In this document: positions 7,776 through 13,445 of the stretch, one piece after another | Position numbering within the stretch: the stretch's first letter is position 1 | How the letters are laid out: each line of letters begins with the position of its first letter | Assembly: GCA_934589155.1 (NCBI GenBank) | Contig: CAKTNP010000021.1 | Coordinates: 1-33,492 of the forward strand | DNA from: an uncultured Oscillospiraceae bacterium | GTDB lineage: Bacteria; Bacillota; Clostridia; Oscillospirales; Oscillospiraceae | DNA length: 33,492 nt | Direction of reading: 5' to 3' | The notes under the pieces: generated by a model | What the model saw: the letters and a program-made list of their open reading frames with translations, nothing else | What the model was told of the DNA's origin: nothing | Databases searched by the model: none | Position numbers and translations under genes: made by a program

Positions 7776-8119
7776 TGCACGAGCTTGGCGTTGCCTTTCA
7801 TATTGCGGACAGCGTGGTGAAGATCGCCCAGGAAAACGGGGCCCAGCATGTCCGCCGGGTGACCCTCCAAATCGGAGAGGTCTCCACCGTGATCCCCAGT
7901 TATCTTGTGGATGTGTGGAACTGGAACTGCAAGCGGACCCCCATGCTGGAGGGCTGCGAGCTCCTGTGGGAGCCCATCCACGCCGTCACCTTCTGCGAAG
8001 GCTGCGGGAAGACCTATGACACGGTGCCCCAGGGGAAGATCTGTCCCCACTGCGGCAGCGACCGCACCTATCTGCAGCAGGGAAACGAGCTGGAGATCAA
8101 GGAGATCGCGGTAGAATGA
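7775..8119 (+). CDS. hypA: hydrogenase maturation nickel metallochaperone HypA
   Basis: HypA binds Ni2+ through its N-terminal MHE motif and a structural zinc through two CxxC pairs, and passes nickel on together with HypB. The 114-residue product starts MHELG, giving ligands H2 and E3, and has C74-x2-C77 and C90-x2-C93 in a zinc-ribbon loop. Length is typical. The ATG overlaps the stop of the oxidoreductase gene by one base (TAATG), indicating translational coupling. It closes the hypB operon and is followed by a strong terminator. Confidence 0.95.
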   Translation: MHELGVAFHIADSVVKIAQENGAQHVRRVTLQIGEVSTVIPSYLVDVWNWNCKRTPMLEGCELLWEPIHAVTFCEGCGKTYDTVPQGKICPHCGSDRTYLQQGNELEIKEIAVE

Positions 8120-8123
8120 TCGG

Positions 8124-8155
8124 GAAGGCCCGGAGGGAGACCCTCCGGGCCTTTT
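8124..8155 (+). terminator. terminator of the hypB-hypA operon
   Basis: A 13-bp perfect stem AAGGCCCGGAGGG / CCCTCCGGGCCTT with an AGA loop, followed by TT. Confidence 0.9.
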
Positions 8156-8171
8156 GAGAAGCAGATGCGGG

Positions 8172-8206
8172 ACCCTTCCTATGCGGCGGCGCATAGGAAG
8201 GGTTTT
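8172..8206 (+). terminator. second terminator-like hairpin before the repressor promoter
   Basis: Stem ACCCTTCCTATGC (8172-8184) pairs perfectly with GCATAGGAAGGGT (8191-8203), followed by TTT. It lies 16 bp after the first hairpin and directly before the next promoter, so it may be a back-up terminator insulating the damage-response operon. Confidence 0.7.
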
Positions 8207-8220
8207 CCTGTATCCGGTGG

Positions 8221-8249
8221 TTGCAATCCCGGGGGAAAGCTGGTATAAT
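8221..8249 (+). promoter_or_regulatory. promoter of the repressor/polymerase/helicase operon
   Basis: -35 TTGCAA (8221-8226), 17-bp spacer, perfect -10 TATAAT (8244-8249). Confidence 0.8.
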
Positions 8250-8259
8250 AGGCCTATCA

Positions 8260-8274
8260 GGAACGAAGCGTTCC
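8260..8274 (+). promoter_or_regulatory. 15-bp dyad, probable SOS-like operator
   Basis: GGAACGAAGCGTTCC is a perfect inverted repeat (6-3-6) that starts 10 bp after the -10 box, so a bound protein would block the transcription start. It contains GAAC and GTTC half-sites, as in the Gram-positive LexA box (GAAC-N4-GTTC), but with five bases between them. It is the natural candidate for binding by the repressor encoded next. Binding itself is inferred. Confidence 0.65.
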
Positions 8275-8293
8275 ATATAGAGGAGGCGAGACT

Positions 8294-8908
8294 ATGCGGA
8301 CCAAGAACCCGGAAAAGATGGAAGAAATCCGGGCCTATGTGGAGGGATACTGCCGGGAGCGGGGGACGTCCCCCTCCGTGGCGGTGCTGGCCCGGGGGGT
8401 TGGGGTGGCAAAGACCACGGCCTACCGGTATCTTCTGGAAATGAACGACCGGGGGCTCCTGCGCTACGACGGCCGGACCATTGAGACCCCCAAGACCGAA
8501 AAATGCGCCGGGGACTATGTTTCCGCCCCCCTGGTGGGCTCCGTCCGCTGCGGCGACCCGGAGGGGGAGTCGGAGCAGGTGGAGGCCTATGTGAAGCTGC
8601 CGGCGGCCATTTTCGGCCGGGGGGATTTTTACCTGCTCCGAGCTGCGGGAGACTCCATGGCGGACGCGGGCATTGGAGAGGGGGACTTGGTGCTGATCCG
8701 CAGGCAGCGGGACTGCCAGCCCGGGGACATTGTGGTGGCCTTGAACGACATGGGGGAGAACACCCTGAAGATCTACGGGGGGAGAGATCCGGACACGGGG
8801 CTGGCAGTGCTGCGCTATGCCAACGAAAAGCGGTATCCGGGCCGCCGGATCCTGCTGGAAGAGCTGACGGTCCAGGGCGTGGCGGTCAAGGTCATAAAGG
8901 ATCTGTAG
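8294..8908 (+). CDS. LexA/UmuD-like self-cleaving transcriptional repressor (peptidase S24)
   Basis: Predicted 204-residue repressor that inactivates itself when RecA filaments form on damaged DNA. The N-terminal part (about 5-62) is a winged helix like LexA (SPSVAVLARGVGVAKTTAYRYL). The C-terminal part is a LexA/UmuD peptidase: cleavage site C86-G87 in VGSVRCGDP, nucleophile S121 in AAGDSMADAGI and general base K159 in ENTLKI. LexA normally cuts Ala-Gly; Cys-Gly is the UmuD version, and here it sits on a DNA-binding protein. ATG 8294 follows AGGAGG by 7 bp. A dyad operator lies between promoter and gene, suggesting autorepression. The polymerase gene starts 1 bp after its stop codon. It may be a dedicated repressor rather than the genome's main LexA. 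Confidence 0.88.
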   Translation: MRTKNPEKMEEIRAYVEGYCRERGTSPSVAVLARGVGVAKTTAYRYLLEMNDRGLLRYDGRTIETPKTEKCAGDYVSAPLVGSVRCGDPEGESEQVEAYVKLPAAIFGRGDFYLLRAAGDSMADAGIGEGDLVLIRRQRDCQPGDIVVALNDMGENTLKIYGGRDPDTGLAVLRYANEKRYPGRRILLEELTVQGVAVKVIKDL

Positions 8909-8909
8909 T

Positions 8910-10415
8910 ATGGACAAGACATATATTGCCATTGATTTGAAATCCTTTTACGCCTCGGTGGAGTGCGTGGCCCGGGGGCTGGACCCCATGACTACCAATC
9001 TGGTGGTGGCGGACGCCGGGCGGACGGAAAAGACCATTTGCTTGGCGGTGACCCCGGCCCTGAAGGCCTACGGGATCCCGGGCCGGGCCCGGCTCTTTGA
9101 GGTGGTCCAGCGGGTCCGGGAGGTGAACCGGGAGCGGCGGCGCCGGGCGCCGGGCGAGACCTTCGCGGGGAAGTCCTGCCAGGCGGCGGAGCTGGACCGG
9201 GATCCGGGACTGGAGCTGGACTATCTGATCGCCCCGCCCCAGATGGCCCACTATATGAAGGTCAGCACGGAAATTTATAATATTTATCTCAAATATGTGG
9301 CACCGGAGGATATTCACGCCTATTCCATTGACGAGGTGTTTATTGACGCCACGGGATATCTCCGGACCTATGGGCTCAGCCCCCGGAATTTTGCCATGAA
9401 GATGATCCTGGACGTGCTGCATACCACGGGGATCACCGCCACGGTGGGGATCGGTACCAATCTGTATCTCAGCAAGATCGCTATGGACATCGGGGCCAAG
9501 CACATGGCTCCGGACAAAAACGGGGTCCGCATTGCGGAGCTGAACGAGGAGAGCTACCGGCGGGAGCTGTGGGACCACAAGCCCCTGACGGACTTCTGGC
9601 GGCTGGGGCCGGGCTATGCAAGAAGGCTGGAAAAGGCGGGGATGCACACCATGGGGGATATTGCCCTGCGGTCGGAGCTGGACCCGGAGTGGTTTTTCCG
9701 GACCTTCGGCGTCAACGCCGGGCTGCTCATCGACCACGCCTGGGGCGTGGAGCCCTGCACCATCGCCGACATTAAAAGCTATCGGCCCACCACCAACAGC
9801 CTGGGGGCGGGGCAGGTGCTGTCCTGTCCCTATGACTGGGAAAAGACCCGGCTCATCGTCTGGGAAATGACGGAGCTGCTGGCACTGAACCTGGTGGACA
9901 AGGGGTTGGTGACGGACCAGCTGACCCTGACCGTGGGGTATGACATCGAAAATCTGACGGATCCCAAGCGCCGGGAGAAATACCGGGGCGAGGTGGTCCA
10001 GGATCGCTACGGCAGAAAAATTCCCAAAGCCGCCCACGGCACGGAGAATCTCAGTCGACAGACCGCCTCCGCAAGACTCCTGTCTGAAGCCATGCTGCGG
10101 CTTTTTGACCGGATCGTGGACCGGGAGCTGCTGACCCGCCGGGTCACAGTGACGGCCTGCCGGGTGATCCCGGAAAGCAGGGCCAAGGCGGCGCCGGAGG
10201 AGGCCATGCAGCTGGACCTGTTCTCGGCGCCGGAGGAGCAGACCCGCCGGGCGGAGGAAGAGGACAGGTTCCTGGAGCGGGAACGGCGGCGGCAGCAGGC
10301 GGTGCTGGCCATCCAGCGGCGGTATGGGAAAAACGCCATTCTGAAGGGAAAGAACTTCCTGGAGGGGGCCACCACCCGGGCCCGGAACGGCCAGATTGGA
10401 GGACACAAAGCATGA
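8910..10415 (+). CDS. Y-family translesion DNA polymerase (UmuC/UvrX-like)
   Basis: A 501-residue error-prone polymerase that copies past DNA lesions. Catalytic metal ligands are D9 (AIDLKSFYASVEC), D141 and E142 (YSIDEVFIDATG); Y14 is the likely steric gate against ribonucleotides. The thumb/little-finger region continues to about residue 425. QLDLF at 434-438 is a good beta-clamp binding motif, which would recruit it to stalled forks. The tail KNAILKGKNF...RNGQIGGHKA resembles the conserved end of Firmicutes UvrX/YqjW-type enzymes. It follows the repressor gene by 1 bp and overlaps the YolD-like gene by 4 bp (ATGA), so the products are likely made together after DNA damage. Confidence 0.93.
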   Translation: MDKTYIAIDLKSFYASVECVARGLDPMTTNLVVADAGRTEKTICLAVTPALKAYGIPGRARLFEVVQRVREVNRERRRRAPGETFAGKSCQAAELDRDPGLELDYLIAPPQMAHYMKVSTEIYNIYLKYVAPEDIHAYSIDEVFIDATGYLRTYGLSPRNFAMKMILDVLHTTGITATVGIGTNLYLSKIAMDIGAKHMAPDKNGVRIAELNEESYRRELWDHKPLTDFWRLGPGYARRLEKAGMHTMGDIALRSELDPEWFFRTFGVNAGLLIDHAWGVEPCTIADIKSYRPTTNSLGAGQVLSCPYDWEKTRLIVWEMTELLALNLVDKGLVTDQLTLTVGYDIENLTDPKRREKYRGEVVQDRYGRKIPKAAHGTENLSRQTASARLLSEAMLRLFDRIVDRELLTRRVTVTACRVIPESRAKAAPEEAMQLDLFSAPEEQTRRAEEEDRFLERERRRQQAVLAIQRRYGKNAILKGKNFLEGATTRARNGQIGGHKA

Positions 10416-10843
10416 ATGAAAAGTACACGGCCATTCTGCATCACCAAAGACCGGTGATCCCGGGGCACCCCCAGATGTCCAACCGGGAGCGGGCGGCCCA
10501 GTTCGCTCCCTTTGCGGCCCTGACGGGGTATGAGGACGCGGTGGAGGAGACCGCCCGGCTGACGGAGACCCAGCGGGAGCTGTCGGAGGACGTGAAGGCG
10601 AGACTGAACGACAGGCTCCTGCGGCTCCGGGACCGGCTGTCGGAGGGACCGGAGGTCACGGCCTGCTACTTCTGTCCCGACAAGCGGAAAGAGGGCGGGG
10701 CCTATGTGGAAAAGACCGGGGCCGTCAAGACCATCGACCTGTATGACAGGACCCTGGTATTCCGGGACGGGACCCGGGTGCCCCTGGACCGGATCCGGGA
10801 TCTGGACGGGGAAATTTTTGGGGAAGAATATGACAGAGAATAG
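10412..10843 (+). CDS. YolD-like protein, partner of Y-family polymerase
   Basis: The 143-residue product contains MSNRERAAQFAPFAALTGY followed by a charged helical stretch (EDAVEETARLTETQRELSEDVKARL). This matches the YolD-like family, genes of which sit beside Y-family polymerase genes in Bacillus (yqjX-yqjW, yolD-uvrX). The C terminus has a small beta-rich region (ACYFCPDKRKEGGAYVEKTGAV). Molecular function is not established; a polymerase accessory role is inferred from the constant pairing. It overlaps the polymerase gene by 4 bp and precedes the helicase gene by 8 bp. Confidence 0.85.
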   Translation: MNEKYTAILHHQRPVIPGHPQMSNRERAAQFAPFAALTGYEDAVEETARLTETQRELSEDVKARLNDRLLRLRDRLSEGPEVTACYFCPDKRKEGGAYVEKTGAVKTIDLYDRTLVFRDGTRVPLDRIRDLDGEIFGEEYDRE

Positions 10844-10851
10844 GAGATCCA

Positions 10852-13179
10852 ATGGACGTCAAGGAATTTGACCGGCAGTACTGCGAAGGCTTCAACGATC
10901 AACAGATGGCCGCCGTCCACGCCGAGGAGGGAGCGGTGCTGCTGTTGGCGGTGCCCGGCAGCGGCAAGACCACGGTGCTCATTGCCCGGCTGGGGTATCT
11001 GATCCTGTGCCGGGGGGTGGACCCGGCGAAGATCCTGACCATGACCTATACGGTGGCCGCCACCGGGGAGATGCGGCGGCGGTTCGGGAGCCGGTTCGGG
11101 GAGAAATGCGGAAAGACCATGACCATTTCCACCATCAACAGCCTGGCCATGAAGATCATCGGCTATTATGCCAGGAATTACGGCCGCCGCGCGGCCTTCA
11201 CCCAAGTGGAGGACAAGGAGGCGGTGCGGATCCTGGGCCAGATCTACCGGGAGGTCAACCGGGACTTCGCCACCGAGGCCGCCATCCGGGACCTGCGGAC
11301 CGCCATCACCTATGTGAAAAACCAGATGCTGACCCCGGAGGAACTGGAGGAGGCGGACCTGGGGGTGGACCATCTGCCGGAGATCTACGGCAAGTACAAC
11401 GAGGCCCTGCGGGCCATGGGACGGATGGACTATGACGACCAGCTGACCTATGCCTATACCATTCTGAAGGGCTATCCCGGGGTGCTGGACCATTTTCGCA
11501 GGCAGTTTACCCACATCTGTGTGGACGAGTCCCAGGACACCTCCAAGATCCAGCATGAAATGATCCGGCTACTGGCCGGGCCCCGGGGAAACCTGTTTAT
11601 GGTGGGGGACGAGGACCAGAGCATTTACGGCTTCCGGGCGGCCTATCCCCAGGCCCTGCTGGGGTTCGAGGAGGACCACCCCGGGGGCAAGGTGCTGCTG
11701 ATGGAGCAGAACTACCGGTCCGGGGCGGAGATCGTGACGGCGGCCAACGGCTTTGTGGGAAGGAACCGGTTCCGCCGGGAAAAGACCCTGCGGCCGACCC
11801 GGGAAAAGACGGCGCCGGTCCGGCTGATCCGGACCGTGGACCGGCGGAGCCAGTTCCTGTATCTATTTGAGGTGGGGCGGAGCTGTGACCGGGAGACCGC
11901 CATTCTCTTCCGGAACAACGACAGCGCCCTGCCCCTCATTGACCGGTTCCAGCGGGAGGGGATCCCCTACAACTGCCGGAGCATGGAGGAGACCTTCTTT
12001 TCTTGCCGGGTGGTCCAGGACATGACGGACGTGATCCGGTTCGCTTACTGCCCCGGGGACCCGGACCTGTTCCTGCGGATCTACTACAAATTCGGCTGCC
12101 GGATCAGCAAGGAGATGGCCCAGGCCGCCTGCGGCCGCAGCGGCCAGTCCGGACGGCCCATTCCGGAGGAGCTGCTCCGGGGGCGGGACCTGTCCGCCCA
12201 CCGCAGGGAGGCATTGGAGGATCTGCGGGACAGCATGGAGGAACTGACCAAGGACAGCGCCGCCGGGGCCCTGCGCCGGATCTGGGGACCCATGAAATAC
12301 GGCCTGTATGTGGAAGAAAACGACCTGGACGGGGGGAAATACGACATTTTGCTCCTGCTGGCGGGGAAGATCCCAACGGCCCATGGCTTACTTGACCGGC
12401 TGGAAGAGCTGCGGAAGCTGATCGCCGGGCACAGGAACGATCCGGACTGTGCCCTGACCCTGTCCACGGTCCACTCCAGCAAGGGACTGGAATATGAGCG
12501 GGTGTATCTATTGGACGCGATGGACGGGATCCTGCCGGCCAAGAACCGCATGGAGAGTCGGGAGGAGGAAGAGATCCGGCAGTATGAAGAAGAGCGGCGG
12601 ATCTTTTACGTGGCCATGACCCGGGCCAAGGACCGGCTGTATCTCTTCTCCTGCGGCGACCGGAGGGCGGAATTCGTCAACGAGGTGGCGGGAAAGCTGC
12701 CCCAGCGGGTCTGGGATCCCCGGGATCTGTTCGCGGGGCTCAACGGGGACCTGCGGGGCCGGACCTACGCGGACCGGGAGAAGGGAAAGGGAAGGATCCT
12801 GACCCAGTGTGAGGACCAGATTCTGGTGGAGTTCGGTCCCGGGGACACGGAGCTTTTGACCCTTTCCCAAATGCTGGAGCGGCGGGAGCTGCGGTACGAG
12901 GTGCCGAAGCCCGGGGTTCCGGCGCCCCAGGCGCAGACCGGCAGTGAGAGCCGGGAAAAGATGGTCATCGGATTCGTACCGGCACCGAAGCCGGTGGGAA
13001 CGGCGGTGCCCCGGCTGGAGCCGGGGACCCGGGTGATCCACAGCAGCTTCGGCCCCGGGGTGATCCAGTCCGTGGGACAGGACATTGCGGAGATCCAGTT
13101 TTCCGCCGCCCACGGCCGCCGGCGGATCGCGGTCAAGTCCAGCTTCCAGCGGGGGATCCTGCGCCTGGCGGATCAATAA
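10852..13179 (+). CDS. UvrD/Rep/PcrA-like superfamily 1A DNA helicase
   Basis: A 775-residue ATP-driven 3'-5' DNA helicase by family. Motifs in order: Q-motif region FNDQQMAAV (14-22), Walker A AVPGSGKTT (33-41), Walker B VDESQDT (about 224-230), motif III GDEDQSIYGFR (about 253-263), motif IV QNYRS (about 286), motif V VHSSKGLEY (about 540) and motif VI EERRIFYVAMTRAK (about 580-593). The C-terminal VIHSSFGPGVIQSVGQDIAEIQF (about 727-750) looks like the Tudor-like domain that PcrA/UvrD use to bind RNA polymerase. It closes the damage-response operon: 8 bp after the YolD-like gene, then a terminator. A helicase inside a repressor-polymerase-YolD transcript is unusual. It may remodel stalled forks or transcription complexes for the polymerase (inference). 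Confidence 0.92.
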   Translation: MDVKEFDRQYCEGFNDQQMAAVHAEEGAVLLLAVPGSGKTTVLIARLGYLILCRGVDPAKILTMTYTVAATGEMRRRFGSRFGEKCGKTMTISTINSLAMKIIGYYARNYGRRAAFTQVEDKEAVRILGQIYREVNRDFATEAAIRDLRTAITYVKNQMLTPEELEEADLGVDHLPEIYGKYNEALRAMGRMDYDDQLTYAYTILKGYPGVLDHFRRQFTHICVDESQDTSKIQHEMIRLLAGPRGNLFMVGDEDQSIYGFRAAYPQALLGFEEDHPGGKVLLMEQNYRSGAEIVTAANGFVGRNRFRREKTLRPTREKTAPVRLIRTVDRRSQFLYLFEVGRSCDRETAILFRNNDSALPLIDRFQREGIPYNCRSMEETFFSCRVVQDMTDVIRFAYCPGDPDLFLRIYYKFGCRISKEMAQAACGRSGQSGRPIPEELLRGRDLSAHRREALEDLRDSMEELTKDSAAGALRRIWGPMKYGLYVEENDLDGGKYDILLLLAGKIPTAHGLLDRLEELRKLIAGHRNDPDCALTLSTVHSSKGLEYERVYLLDAMDGILPAKNRMESREEEEIRQYEEERRIFYVAMTRAKDRLYLFSCGDRRAEFVNEVAGKLPQRVWDPRDLFAGLNGDLRGRTYADREKGKGRILTQCEDQILVEFGPGDTELLTLSQMLERRELRYEVPKPGVPAPQAQTGSESREKMVIGFVPAPKPVGTAVPRLEPGTRVIHSSFGPGVIQSVGQDIAEIQFSAAHGRRRIAVKSSFQRGILRLADQ

Positions 13180-13182
13180 GCG

Positions 13183-13212
13183 AGCCCCGGAGCCGACGGC
13201 TCCGGGGCTTTT
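13183..13212 (+). terminator. terminator of the damage-response operon
   Basis: A 12-bp stem AGCCCCGGAGCC / GGCTCCGGGGCT around GAC, followed by TTT. It begins 4 bp after the helicase stop codon. Confidence 0.9.
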
Positions 13213-13325
13213 GCGTTATGGAAAAACTGAGGCTGGCGGGCGGAAAAGCGGCGCCCGGGGTATGGCAGGGGGCAGAGGGAAAGGTGGCTGGCCGGAATCG
13301 TCAAAATGGAAAAATTTCACAAAAT

Positions 13326-13341
13326 TTGGGCTAATTTTTTG
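13326..13341 (+). promoter_or_regulatory. upstream element shared with the paralogous surface-protein gene
   Basis: TTGGGCTAATTTTTTG lies 35 bp upstream of the -35 box. A similar word, TTGTGGCGATTTTTTG (17770-17785), stands 34 bp upstream of the promoter of the second LRR-SLH gene; 12 of 16 positions agree without gaps. It could be a regulator site, an UP-like element or a relic of duplication. Confidence 0.4.
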
Positions 13342-13376
13342 TAGGAAGAAAACGTGAAAGAACAAGGACGGGACGG

Positions 13377-13406
13377 TTGATTTTCACGGAAAGGGTATGA
13401 TATACT
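13377..13406 (+). promoter_or_regulatory. promoter of the first LRR-SLH gene
   Basis: -35 TTGATT (13377-13382), 18-bp spacer, extended -10 TGATATACT (TATACT at 13401-13406). The second LRR-SLH gene uses the same TTGATT/TATACT pair. Confidence 0.65.
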
Positions 13407-13445
13407 TTAAATCATGAAAAACCGAGGGGAACGGAGGAACCATCC

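Noticed and set aside
4251..8119. hypAB operon as part of a urease cluster
   Set aside because: No ureABC or ureDEFG sequence is present, and the GTPase has HypB motifs; UreG/UreE features are missing.
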